Shown in pieces: positions 9,004 to 18,202 of a stretch of 64,000 nt of DNA. The stretch is from contig DAOTVC010000027.1 of the NCBI GenBank assembly GCA_034437215.1, positions 1 to 64,000 on the forward strand. The letters are read 5' to 3'. This DNA is from DAOTVC01 sp034437215 (GTDB lineage: Bacteria > Chloroflexota > Anaerolineae > B4-G1 > SLSP01). Below the pieces are notes generated by a model. That model ran no database searches. It had not been told where the DNA came from and saw only the letters and a program-made list of their open reading frames with translations. Position numbers and translations under genes: made by a program. Each line of letters starts with the position of its first letter. The first letter of the stretch is position 1.

Positions 9004-9741
9004 ATGCAGCTGCAAGAAGCCGTCTTTCGCGGGGGACGCGCGACCCCACCCTTCTGGACGCTCCGTTTCGAAACGGAGCGTCCGCCCGCGGCGGGCCGCT
9101 TCGTCCTCGCGGACCTCGGTGGGGCCGTGCGAGAGGTGCTCTTCCCCTCCGCCGTCGACGAAGGCGCCTTCGAGAGCGTCGTCGCCCCGGGGCACCCCGC
9201 CACCCGCCTGCTCCCCGGCACGCCGGTGAGCCTGCTGGGTCCGGGGGGCCGGGGGTTCCGCGTAGCAGGGGCCGCTCGCCTGCTGCTCGTGGCAGAGGCG
9301 GAGCAGCTGCCCCTCCTCTGCCCCCTGCTGCAGGCGGCCCCCGCGGTAGCGGTCGTCGTCGAGGCCCCCGGACGCGCCCTCCTTCCCCCACCCGGGCGCT
9401 TCCCACCCTCCGTGGAGCTGCACCTCGTCACCCACGACGGCTCGGTGGGCCACGCCGGGCGGCTCGAGGCGCTCCTCGAGGCCGGTCCCCTTGAACCCCT
9501 CCTCGCCTGGGCCGAGCGCCTCTGCTGTGCCTGCGCGCCCGCCCGCTATCCCGCGCTGGCCCGCAGCGTACGGCGCGTTCGCCTGCAGCCGGGCGGCGAC
9601 TTCGCCCAGGCGCTGGTGCGCACCCCCCTGCCCTGCGGGGTCGGCGCCTGCGAGATCTGCCGGATCACCACGCGGAACGGCGAGAGGCAGGTCTGCACCA
9701 CCGGCCCCGTCTTCGACCTGCTGGAACTCGATGAGCGCTAG
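9004..9741 (+). CDS. PyrK-like iron-sulfur flavoprotein reductase subunit
   Basis: This 245-residue protein resembles the electron-transfer subunit of dihydroorotate dehydrogenase B: a ferredoxin-reductase-like body and a C-terminal [2Fe-2S] domain with C211-X4-C216-X2-C219-X11-C231 (CGVGACEIC, then VC). The C-terminus CTTGPVFDLLEL matches the PyrK ending. The FAD/NAD-binding region is poorly conserved: the usual RPxSI flavin motif is not evident. The partner gene downstream is an altered PyrD-like protein, so a pyrimidine role is doubtful. A role in passing electrons to that partner is inferred. Confidence 0.7.
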   Translation: MQLQEAVFRGGRATPPFWTLRFETERPPAAGRFVLADLGGAVREVLFPSAVDEGAFESVVAPGHPATRLLPGTPVSLLGPGGRGFRVAGAARLLLVAEAEQLPLLCPLLQAAPAVAVVVEAPGRALLPPPGRFPPSVELHLVTHDGSVGHAGRLEALLEAGPLEPLLAWAERLCCACAPARYPALARSVRRVRLQPGGDFAQALVRTPLPCGVGACEICRITTRNGERQVCTTGPVFDLLELDER

Positions 9742-9813
9742 AGGTGGGATGACGCTGCGCGCGCAGAGCTCCGGCAATCCTCTGCTGCGCCTGCAGCGAC
9801 AGGAGGCAGCGCC

Positions 9814-10620
9814 TTGATCGAGCTCGCCCCCCACCACAAGTACGGTCTGCCCCTCCCCCGTCCGGTGATGCCGGCGGCGGGCGTCTTCGGCTACGGGGAG
9901 GCCTACCGCGATCTGGTGGAGTACGAGCGGCTGGGGGCCGTCGTCACCCACCCCGTGAGCCTGCGCTCGCGGCGGGCGGCCCGCGGTCCCCGCTCCGCAG
10001 CCCACGGGGAGCAGCTTCTCGTCCACACGGGGCTGCCCAATCCGGGCCTCAAGCGGGTGCTGCGGGAGCAGAGCGCCCTCTGGGCCCGGCTCCCCGTCCC
10101 CGTCATCCTGCACCTCATCGCCACGACGCCCGACGAGGTGGCGCGGGCGGCGGAGCGGCTCGGCGGAGCGCGCAACGTGCTGGGCCTCGAGTTGGGGCTG
10201 GACGACGGCACACCGGTGGGCGAGGCCCTGGCCCTGCTGGACGCCGCGCGCGCCGGCGGGCTGCCCGTCATCGTGCGACTCCCCTTCGACGGGGTGGAGC
10301 GGCTGGCGCTGCCCCTCGCCGACGCCGGCGCCGACGCCCTCACCCTCACCGCTCCGCCGCGGGCCCGGCTGCCCCTCGCCGACGCCGGGGAGCTGCTGCG
10401 GGGACGGCTCTACGGGCGGGGACTGCTGCCGCTGCTGCTCCACCGGCTGGCGACGTGGGCACCGCGCCTCTCCGTGCCCCTCATCGCCGCCGGGGGAATC
10501 GCCACCCCCGAGGAGGCCCGCGCCTGTCTGGCCCTGGGGGCGGCGGCCCTCCAGATCGACGCCCTGCTCTGGCGAAATCCGAGGCTGATCACTGACATAG
10601 CAAAGGAGTTAGAGACGTGA
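9814..10620 (+). CDS. PyrD-like TIM-barrel protein lacking the catalytic residues
   Basis: This 268-residue protein aligns by eye with class 1B dihydroorotate dehydrogenase. It has PVMPAAGVFGYGEAY at the start, GLPNPGLKRVL, and the FMN-phosphate end PLIAAGGIATPEEARACLALGAAALQIDALL. The active-site segment NxSCPN is replaced by LELGLDDGTP. The only Cys sits in the C-terminal ARACLALG segment, so the catalytic Cys is gone. The Lys residues expected near VVTHPVSL and VIVRLPFD are His and Arg. The start is TTG at 9814 behind AGGAGG. Probably an FMN protein with another reaction, or a degenerate paralogue. Confidence 0.65.
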   Translation: MIELAPHHKYGLPLPRPVMPAAGVFGYGEAYRDLVEYERLGAVVTHPVSLRSRRAARGPRSAAHGEQLLVHTGLPNPGLKRVLREQSALWARLPVPVILHLIATTPDEVARAAERLGGARNVLGLELGLDDGTPVGEALALLDAARAGGLPVIVRLPFDGVERLALPLADAGADALTLTAPPRARLPLADAGELLRGRLYGRGLLPLLLHRLATWAPRLSVPLIAAGGIATPEEARACLALGAAALQIDALLWRNPRLITDIAKELET

Positions 10621-11216
10621 ACCAAGAAGAGAGTGAGTTTGCAACCTGGGAGACGACCGAGCCTGAGCCCGAAACTTCTGAGGAGGTCTATTTCAAGGAG
10701 GAGGTGCGCCCCCAACCCCGACGCCGCTCCTTCTTCTGGACCGCCCTCTTGATCCTGCTGCTCCTCACCTCCCTGGGCCTCAACGCCTACGTCCTCTACA
10801 CCTTCGACCAGGTCCGGCAGGGGGCGGCGACCATCTTGACCAACGCCCGGGCCAATCTCTACACGATGAGCACCGAACCCGTCATCACCGTCGTCGAGAT
10901 CAACCAGCAGGTGCCCATCTCCGAGACCATCGAGATCAGCCAGACCTTCACCGTGCCCGTGGACATCGTCTACCCCCTCGACACCGTCGTCAACACCAGT
11001 ATCAACATCCCTCTCCTGGGCCCTCAGGAGATCTCTGTCCCCATCCAGGCCAACATCCCCATCCAGTTCGACTACGAGGTGCCCATTCAGATGGCGGTCC
11101 CCATCTCCTTGACCTACAACATCGAGATGGAGGTACCCGTCGAGGTCATGATCCCGCCCCAGCTGCTCGATCCCCTCGACCAGATCCTGCTCGAAGCGGA
11201 GGAGGCTCTCAAGTGA
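10617..11216 (+). CDS. Single-pass membrane protein with beta-rich periodic exterior, unknown
   Basis: This 199-residue protein has an acidic N-terminal tail (1-30), a basic patch (PRRRS) and one transmembrane helix at about 40-61, so the remainder is probably outside. That exterior is a run of short alternating strands rich in VPI, IPI and VPV turns (for example ISVPIQANIPIQ, then VPIQMAVPIS), suggesting an extended beta repeat. It has no Cys. I recognise no family. The GTG start overlaps the PyrD-like stop codon by three bases behind AAGGAG, so it is translationally coupled to that gene pair. Confidence 0.65.
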   Translation: MNQEESEFATWETTEPEPETSEEVYFKEEVRPQPRRRSFFWTALLILLLLTSLGLNAYVLYTFDQVRQGAATILTNARANLYTMSTEPVITVVEINQQVPISETIEISQTFTVPVDIVYPLDTVVNTSINIPLLGPQEISVPIQANIPIQFDYEVPIQMAVPISLTYNIEMEVPVEVMIPPQLLDPLDQILLEAEEALK

Positions 11217-11240
11217 ACATCATCATCGGCTAAGGTGACA

Positions 11241-11278
11241 CTTCCCACTGGGGAAGAGGAAGGGCTGTACCTTATAAT
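11241..11278 (+). promoter_or_regulatory. TATAAT box with a 16-bp palindrome upstream of ubiE
   Basis: A perfect TATAAT at 11273-11278 precedes ubiE by about 60 bases. No good -35 box exists at 16-18 bases; instead a dyad CTTCCC-ACTG-GGGAAG spans 11241-11256, over the -35 position. This suggests a regulator binding site, though the dyad could also be a weak terminator for the gene upstream. Confidence 0.35.
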
Positions 11279-11338
11279 GACACTGGGAGATAGTAGTGAA
11301 GAGAGCTGCAATTCCGAAGAGCACCTTTCCAGAATGGT

Positions 11339-12052
11339 ATGAGTAGAGGGACGAAGGGGGAGATCCGGCGCCAGCAGGTCGTCATCCGGGAGCTCTTCAC
11401 GAGCATCGCCCGGCGCTACGACCTCGTCAACCGCCTGCTCTCTCTGGGGCAGGATCAGCGGTGGCGCCGCCGGGCTCTGGCAGCAGCGGCGCTGCCCCCG
11501 GGCGGGAGCCTCCTGGACGTGGCAACGGGGACCGGGGACGTGGCCTGGAGGGCCGCCCGGCAGGACCCGGCGACCCACGTGGTGGGGCTCGACCTGACCC
11601 CCGCCATGGTCCGTTACGCCCGGACCAAGGGCGACCCCGCGGCGGTCTCCTGGACCCTCGGGGACGGTCTGGCACTGCCCTTCCCTGAGGGGACCTTCGA
11701 CGCCGTCATCTCGGTCTTCATGTTGCGCAACGTGCCCGACGTGCCCGGCGCTCTCGCCGAACAGCAGCGGGTGGTGCGGGCGGGCGGGCGGGTGGTCTGC
11801 CTGGAGATGACGTGGCCCCGCCGCTTCCCGATGTCCTGGCTCTTCGACCTCTACTTCTTTGGTTGGGCACCGCTGGTGGGCGGGCTCCTCACGGGAGAAG
11901 CACGAGCCTACCGCTACCTACCGCGCTCCGTGAAGCGGTTCATGCGCCCTGCGGCGCTGGCCGGGGAGCTGGAGAGGGCAGGACTGCGCATCCGCGAGCG
12001 GCAGTCACTGATGCTGGGTACGGTCACCCTCCTGAGTGCGGTCAAGGAGTAG
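11339..12052 (+). CDS. ubiE: Demethylmenaquinone/ubiquinone methyltransferase family (MenG/UbiE)
   Basis: This 237-residue class I SAM methyltransferase has LFTSIARRYDLVNRLLSLGQDQRWRR-type N-terminal motifs of UbiE. The SAM-binding motif LLDVATGTGDVAWRAAR and the signature IDLTPAMVR-like VGLDLTPAMVRYA follow, and VISVFMLRNVPDVPGALAEQQRVVRAGG is typical of the family. It probably methylates demethylmenaquinone, giving the quinone of this apparently anaerobic organism; no other men gene is in the window. A hairpin with a T-rich tail follows at 12120. Confidence 0.88.
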   Translation: MSRGTKGEIRRQQVVIRELFTSIARRYDLVNRLLSLGQDQRWRRRALAAAALPPGGSLLDVATGTGDVAWRAARQDPATHVVGLDLTPAMVRYARTKGDPAAVSWTLGDGLALPFPEGTFDAVISVFMLRNVPDVPGALAEQQRVVRAGGRVVCLEMTWPRRFPMSWLFDLYFFGWAPLVGGLLTGEARAYRYLPRSVKRFMRPAALAGELERAGLRIRERQSLMLGTVTLLSAVKE

Positions 12053-12119
12053 GCTCGCAAGAACAGGCGGGATGCAGCGGTGCGCCCGACAGGGGTGCGC
12101 ACAACCAAGGCGTAAGCGA

Positions 12120-12148
12120 CGGCCTGCCCCGAGCAGGCCGCTTTAATT
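12120..12148 (+). terminator. Intrinsic terminator after ubiE
   Basis: CGGCCTGC (12120-12127) pairs with GCAGGCCG (12133-12140) around a five-base loop, and CTTTAATT follows. It lies 67 bases past the ubiE stop and separates it from the decarboxylase cluster. Confidence 0.7.
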
Positions 12149-12150
12149 CA

Positions 12151-12183
12151 ATCGACTAGCAGACCGACGACTATCCGACTATT
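12151..12183. repeat. Short GACTA repeats with about 8-bp period
   Basis: GACTA or GACC units recur at 12154, 12162, 12169 and 12177, just upstream of the mmdA ribosome-binding site. The same unit and spacing fill the hisH-hisA gap at 31214-31326. Confidence 0.45.
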
Positions 12184-12198
12184 CCCGAAGGAGGCAGA

Positions 12199-13743
<1,545 letters not shown>

Positions 13744-13752
13744 GGAGTGATC

Positions 13753-14103
13753 ATGGAAGATAATCTGGTCCAAGCCCTGAACTACACCGTCGTCGGAATG
13801 AGCGTGACCTTCGCGGCCCTTGGCCTGCTCGTGGGGTTGATGTACCTGCTCACGGCCCTCACGCGCGAGCGGGAGGAGATCCCGACCGAGGAAGCGCTCG
13901 CTCCCTTCGTGGAGGAGGCTGCAGCTGCACCGCCTGACGATCGCTATCGAGCCGCCGCGGCGGCGGTCGCCCTGGCCCTCGCCGACCTGGCCCGCAAGCG
14001 CCCGACAGGGGAGACCACCCCCTCCGCCGCCGATCAGTGGCGCAGCTTCGTCCGCAACCAGCATCTCACACAGCGCGTTCGGGAGCGCAGCTTCCGCTCC
14101 TGA
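13753..14103 (+). CDS. OadG-family small membrane subunit of the sodium-pumping decarboxylase
   Basis: This 116-residue protein has one N-terminal transmembrane helix (about residues 8-32, VGMSVTFAALGLLVGLMYLL) followed by a variable Glu/Ala-rich cytoplasmic tail. That is the OadG/MmdD layout, in which the subunit holds the peripheral carboxyltransferase to the membrane beta subunit. The first helix motif GMSVTFAAL is characteristic. The ATG at 13753 is chosen over the upstream GTG at 13747 because GAGGAG lies five bases before it. It follows mmdA by nine bases. Confidence 0.75.
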   Translation: MEDNLVQALNYTVVGMSVTFAALGLLVGLMYLLTALTREREEIPTEEALAPFVEEAAAAPPDDRYRAAAAAVALALADLARKRPTGETTPSAADQWRSFVRNQHLTQRVRERSFRS

Positions 14104-14129
14104 CGCTTAACCACGGAAGAGAGGAATGT

Positions 14130-14564
14130 ATGCCCGTCTATCATGTCACCATAGGTGACCAAGAGTACACCGTCGAAATCGAGAATCCCCGGGAGCGTCC
14201 CGTACGGGCCATTGTGAACGGCGAGCCCCTCGAGGTCCACGTGGAGGAGGGCGCCGTGACCGCGACCGCCTCCACCACGGAGGCCCTGGAGCCCCCCGTC
14301 AGCACGGTGAACACCGCCGTCCGCACGCCCACGAGGATGCCGGCGGTGGGTGCGGGGAGCGTCACCGCGCCCCTGCCCGGAACCGTCGTCTCCATCAACG
14401 TCCAGGAGGGCGACAGCATCGAGCCCGGTCAGGAGCTCTGCATCCTGGAGGCGATGAAGATGAACAACCCCATCCGGGCGACGATGAGCGGGACGGTGAA
14501 GGAAGTCCACATCCAGGTGGGGCAGCAGGTACAACACGGCGCGCCCCTCTTCACCATCGAGTAG
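14130..14564 (+). CDS. Biotin carboxyl carrier protein of the acyl-CoA decarboxylase
   Basis: This 144-residue protein ends in a biotinyl domain with the biotinylation motif EAMKM (Lys110). An earlier half turn GTVVSINVQEGDSIEPGQEL and the closing GTVKEVHIQVGQQVQHGAPLF belong to the same domain. The N-terminal 45 residues form a small beta domain (VTIGDQEYTVEIEN), and residues 46-78 are a Thr/Pro/Ala-rich hinge typical of gamma subunits. It carries CO2 from MmdA to GcdB. The ATG at 14130 follows AGAGAGG; an upstream extension has no domain. Confidence 0.88.
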   Translation: MPVYHVTIGDQEYTVEIENPRERPVRAIVNGEPLEVHVEEGAVTATASTTEALEPPVSTVNTAVRTPTRMPAVGAGSVTAPLPGTVVSINVQEGDSIEPGQELCILEAMKMNNPIRATMSGTVKEVHIQVGQQVQHGAPLFTIE

Positions 14565-14591
14565 CTGGAGAGAAGAGAAAGGGCCGCAAGC

Positions 14592-15401
14592 ATGAAGGCT
14601 TCACCCGTTGAGAGCGTTGGGCCGGGCGCCTACGGTATGACCACGCTCAGCTGCCAGCTCGAGGCTGCCACACAGGACCTCGACTGGATGCTGGCACACT
14701 TCACCTTCGTCGCCGACGCCACGACGCTGGCCGACGACTGTGACATCATCTGCTCGCCGGCCCTCTCGGTCGCCAACTACCAGGGACTCGCCTCTCCGGC
14801 CCTCTCCTTCCTGGGCGATTCGCCCGAGCTCCTCGCCAACTACGCCACCTTCCTCGTCGAGCCCGGCAGCGAGGTGCTGCTGCTGGTCAACGAGGAGCAG
14901 CAGCCGGTCGTCGCGGCCGCCTTCACCGTCGTGGAGAGCGTGCCCGAATGGCAGATGGTCTTCCGCGGCGAACCTGGCGAGTTGCCGGAGACGGAGGCCG
15001 TGCCCCTGACGCGGAAGCAGCTGCCGGCCATGCAGGCCCTCGCAGCGGCTGCGGGGCTTGCCGCCCTGCCCGACGACCCCTTCGCCCACGGTCCGGCCTA
15101 CGGTATGTGGGCCGGACACCGGCTGGTAGCCATGAGCACGACGCGGCTGAGCATTCCCGGCGCCGCCGAGGTCGGTAACATCGCCACAGCGCCCAACTAC
15201 CGTCGCAAGGGGTACGCCACCCATGTGGTTGCGGCGCTGGTCAAGGAGCTCCTCGAGGAGGAACAGGTCGTCTTCCTCATGGTCTACCAGGCAAACGCGG
15301 CCGCCATCCGGCTCTACGAGCGGCTGGGCTTCGTGCGGGAGCGGCCCATGTACCTCATGCGCTGCCTCGTGGAAGGGGCAGCCCCGGAGAGCACACCCTA
15401 G
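14592..15401 (+). CDS. GNAT-family N-acetyltransferase inside the decarboxylase cluster
   Basis: This 269-residue protein carries a GNAT domain in its C-terminal third: VGNIATAPNYRRKGYATHVVAALVKELL is the acetyl-CoA pyrophosphate-binding loop, and QANAAAIRLYERLGFV is motif B. The N-terminal part (about 1-130) is alpha/beta and unassigned, as in FR47-like acetyltransferases. It sits 27 bases after the biotin-carrier gene and before gcdB in the same direction, so co-transcription is likely, yet no GNAT is known as a decarboxylase component. The substrate is unknown. Confidence 0.78.
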   Translation: MKASPVESVGPGAYGMTTLSCQLEAATQDLDWMLAHFTFVADATTLADDCDIICSPALSVANYQGLASPALSFLGDSPELLANYATFLVEPGSEVLLLVNEEQQPVVAAAFTVVESVPEWQMVFRGEPGELPETEAVPLTRKQLPAMQALAAAAGLAALPDDPFAHGPAYGMWAGHRLVAMSTTRLSIPGAAEVGNIATAPNYRRKGYATHVVAALVKELLEEEQVVFLMVYQANAAAIRLYERLGFVRERPMYLMRCLVEGAAPESTP

Positions 15402-15523
15402 CCATCTATAACCGTAAAGGACTGAGAGCTAAACGACTTGTCAGGAGCGCTTTCAGTTTGTTCTTGCTCAAGCTATTCGCGCTCCAAAGCTTTACGCATT
15501 ACGTCGTACAGGAGACTGCTTAC

Positions 15524-16690
15524 ATGTCACTTGAGAACCTCTTTGCAGGTATAACCAATCTGAGCCTAGAGAATGTCGTCATGATGGTGGTGGGGGGCAT
15601 CCTCATCTACCTCGCCATCGCCAAGGAGTACGAGCCCGCCCTGTTGCTGCCCATCGGCATCGGCGTTATCATCGGGAACCTCCCCCTCTCCTACATGGTC
15701 CAAGAGGAGGGAATGTTGTATGTCCTGAAGGAGGCCACCGTCGACAACGAGCTCCTCCCCCTCCTGATCTTCGTCGGCGTGGGGGCCATGATGGACTTCC
15801 GGCCCCTGCTGGCACAGCCCTTCTTCGCGCTGATGGGCGCGGCGGGACAGTTTGGCATCTTCGGCACGCTCATCCTCGCCATCCTCCTGGGCTTCCCCAT
15901 GAACGAGGCCGCGAGCATCGGCATCATCGGCGCCATCGACGGCCCGACGAGCATCTACGTCGCCAACGAGTTGGCTCCCCACCTGCTGGGCATCATCGCC
16001 GTCGTCGCCTACTCCTACATGAGCCTCGTGCCCATCATCCAGCCGCCGGTCATGCGCCTGCTCACCACGCGGGAGGAGCGGAGCACCCGCATGGAGTACG
16101 CTCCCCGCCCCGTCTCCCGACTCTCCCTCATCCTCTTCCCCATCCTCGTGACCATCGCCGTGGGCATCCTGGTACCTCAGGCCGCGCCCCTGATCGCCGC
16201 GCTGATGCTGGGGAACATCCTCAAGGAGTCCGGTGTCGTCGAGCGGCTCACCCGCGCCTCGGAGAACGAGATCATCAACGTCTCGACCCTCTTCCTGGGC
16301 CTGGTGGTGGGGAGCACGATGACGGGCGCCAGCTTCCTGAACCTCGAGACCCTCTACATCCTGGGGCTGGGGCTCCTGGCCTTCGTTCTGGACACCGCGG
16401 CGGGCATTCTCTTCGGGAAATTGCTCTACATCATCTCCGGCAAGAAGATCAACCCCCTCATCGGAGCGGCGGGAATCAGCGCCTTCCCCATGGCGGGACG
16501 GCTGGTGCAGAAGATCGCCAGCGAGGAGGACTACTCCAACTTCGTCCTGATGCACGCCATGGGCGCTAACACCGCGGGGCAGCTGGGTTCGGTGATCGCC
16601 GGCGGTGTCCTGCTGGCGCTGCTCCAGCCTCCGGCGAGCGAGCAGATGAGCCAGATTATCCAGGGCATGCTCGCCATCTGGGGCGCCTAG
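15524..16690 (+). CDS. gcdB: Sodium-translocating decarboxylase beta subunit
   Basis: This polytopic membrane protein (388 residues) decarboxylates carboxybiotin and exports Na+. Conserved features of OadB/GcdB/MmdB are visible: GIIGAIDGPTSIYVA with the ion-binding Asp, VAYSYMSLVPIIQPPVMRLLTT, and GKKINPLIGAAGISAFPMAGR with the Asn and Ser used in Na+ binding. An ATG at 15524 behind CAGGAG gives the usual family length; in-frame codons up to 15458 would add residues without homology. This gene closes the cluster that began at mmdA and allows energy conservation from decarboxylation. Confidence 0.92.
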   Translation: MSLENLFAGITNLSLENVVMMVVGGILIYLAIAKEYEPALLLPIGIGVIIGNLPLSYMVQEEGMLYVLKEATVDNELLPLLIFVGVGAMMDFRPLLAQPFFALMGAAGQFGIFGTLILAILLGFPMNEAASIGIIGAIDGPTSIYVANELAPHLLGIIAVVAYSYMSLVPIIQPPVMRLLTTREERSTRMEYAPRPVSRLSLILFPILVTIAVGILVPQAAPLIAALMLGNILKESGVVERLTRASENEIINVSTLFLGLVVGSTMTGASFLNLETLYILGLGLLAFVLDTAAGILFGKLLYIISGKKINPLIGAAGISAFPMAGRLVQKIASEEDYSNFVLMHAMGANTAGQLGSVIAGGVLLALLQPPASEQMSQIIQGMLAIWGA

Positions 16691-16769
16691 AGGGCTCATT
16701 TGACCGTCGCTGCTCCATCGTTTATTGTCAGTATGAAGTATCTCTATTGCGACTCAGTGAGGATGTCGA

Positions 16770-16809
16770 GCGTGAAACGGAAAGGGGTCTAGATCCTCAC
16801 GTTTCACGC
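16770..16809. repeat. Perfect 10-bp inverted repeat, GCGTGAAACG hairpin
   Basis: GCGTGAAACG (16770-16779) and CGTTTCACGC (16800-16809) flank a 20-base loop between gcdB and korD. A third partial copy (CTTCACGTTTCAC) follows. The string CCTCACGTTTCACGCTT also occurs near 51238, so this is probably a dispersed palindromic element; it may also act as gcdB terminator. Confidence 0.5.
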
Positions 16810-16874
16810 TTCACGTTTCACAGATTGTAACGTAAGGGTAACACGCCTACAGGAATCTAGGAGGTTTTAGGTCT

Positions 16875-17129
16875 ATGGCCAAAGGCATGGTTGTGATTAA
16901 CGTCGATCGCTGCAAGGGCTGCGGTCTCTGCACCCACGTCTGCCCCGTCGACATCCTCGAGCTCTCCCCCGACACCTTCAACGTCAAGGGCTACCACCCC
17001 GTCATGGTCACCGAGATGGAGAAGTGCATCGGCTGCGCGTCCTGCGCCACCATCTGCCCCGACGTCGTCTTCACCGTCTACCGGGAGCAGCGCCAACCGA
17101 AGAAAAAAGTCGTCGAGTCTGTGGATTAG
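16875..17129 (+). CDS. korD: 2-oxoacid:ferredoxin oxidoreductase delta subunit (2x[4Fe-4S])
   Basis: This 84-residue ferredoxin-like protein has two CX2CX2CX3CP clusters: CKGCGLCTHVCP and CIGCASCATICP. It passes electrons from the thiamine enzyme to ferredoxin. It is the first gene of a four-gene operon (delta, alpha, beta, gamma) with gaps of 11, 15 and 31 bases. TAGGAGG stands upstream. Confidence 0.92.
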   Translation: MAKGMVVINVDRCKGCGLCTHVCPVDILELSPDTFNVKGYHPVMVTEMEKCIGCASCATICPDVVFTVYREQRQPKKKVVESVD

Positions 17130-17140
17130 GGAGGGATAGC

Positions 17141-18187
17141 ATGGCAAAAGAACTGCTCAAAGGTAACGTGGCTTTCGCCGAGGCGGCCGTGCGCAACGGC
17201 CTCGAGGCCTACTTCGGCTATCCCATCACGCCGCAGAGTGAGGCGCTGGAGCACCTCTCGGGACGACTGGTCGAAGAGGGGCGGGTCTTCCTGCAGGCCG
17301 AGAGCGAGGTAGCCGCCATCAACATGGTCTACGGTGCGGCGGCGGCGGGTGCGCGGGTCATGACCTCCACCTCCGGTCCGGGCTTCGCCCTCATGGCGGA
17401 GGGCTTCTCCTACATCGCCGGCTCCGAGGTCCCCGTCGTCATCGTCAACATGATGCGCGGCGGCCCCGGGTTGGGCAACATCCAGCCCTCCCAGGCCGAC
17501 TACTTCTTCATGACGAAGAGCGCCGGTCACGGCGACTTCCATCCCATCGTCCTGGCCCCCTCCAGCGTGCAGGAGATCATCGATATGGTAGGGCTGGCCT
17601 TCGAGCTGGCCGAGAAGTACCGCACACTGGTCTACATCGCCGGGGATGGCAGTATCGGCCAGATGATGGAGTCGGCGGAGCTGCCCGAGATGCAGCCGTT
17701 GCCCCAGGAGCGGCCCGCGTGGGCGGTCACGGGCGCCAAGGAGCGCGATCCCAACCTCGTCACCTCCCTCTACCTCGGCGCGCAGAACCTCGAGGCGCTG
17801 AACCTGCGCCTCCAGGAGAAGCTGCGGGAGATCGAGGAGCAGGAGGTCCGCTGGGAGGAGTACCAGACGGAGGACGCCGAGATCCTGCTGGTGGCCTACG
17901 GTACGGTGGGCCGCATCTGCATCTCGGTGCTGCGCGAGGCGCGGAAGCAGGGGCTGAAGGTCGGCCTGCTGCGCCCGCAGACGCTCTGGCCCTTCCCCGA
18001 GAAGCGGCTGGCGGAGCTGGCCGGGCAGGTGCAGCACGTCCTGGTCTGCGAGATGAGCGCCGGACAGATGCTGGAGGACGTCGAACGCGCCGTCGCCGGC
18101 AGGGCCCCCGTGGCCTTCCACGGGCGGATGGGAGGCGTCGTCCCTATGGTGGACGAGATCCTGGCCGAAGTAGAGAAACTGACGTAG
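17141..18187 (+). CDS. korA: 2-oxoacid:ferredoxin oxidoreductase alpha subunit
   Basis: This 348-residue subunit begins KGNVAFAEAAVRNGLEAYFGYPITPQSEALEHLS, the standard start of KorA/VorA. It has the pyruvate-family domain (STSGPGFALMAEGFSYIAGSEVP) and a C-terminal domain (YGTVGRICISVLREA, then LLRPQTLWPFPEK). With KorB it oxidatively decarboxylates a 2-oxoacid with CoA. Whether the substrate is 2-oxoglutarate or a branched-chain oxoacid cannot be decided from sequence alone. The ATG at 17141 has GAGGG ahead. Confidence 0.92.
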   Translation: MAKELLKGNVAFAEAAVRNGLEAYFGYPITPQSEALEHLSGRLVEEGRVFLQAESEVAAINMVYGAAAAGARVMTSTSGPGFALMAEGFSYIAGSEVPVVIVNMMRGGPGLGNIQPSQADYFFMTKSAGHGDFHPIVLAPSSVQEIIDMVGLAFELAEKYRTLVYIAGDGSIGQMMESAELPEMQPLPQERPAWAVTGAKERDPNLVTSLYLGAQNLEALNLRLQEKLREIEEQEVRWEEYQTEDAEILLVAYGTVGRICISVLREARKQGLKVGLLRPQTLWPFPEKRLAELAGQVQHVLVCEMSAGQMLEDVERAVAGRAPVAFHGRMGGVVPMVDEILAEVEKLT

Positions 18188-18202
18188 GAGAAGGGAAGAT
18201 AT

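Noticed and set aside
7957..10443. An 828-codon open frame on the minus strand across lpdA and the PyrK/PyrD-like genes
   Set aside because: It lies antisense to genes with clear motifs, has low-complexity Gly/Gln/His/Arg composition and no recognisable domain. Long antisense frames are expected at this GC content.
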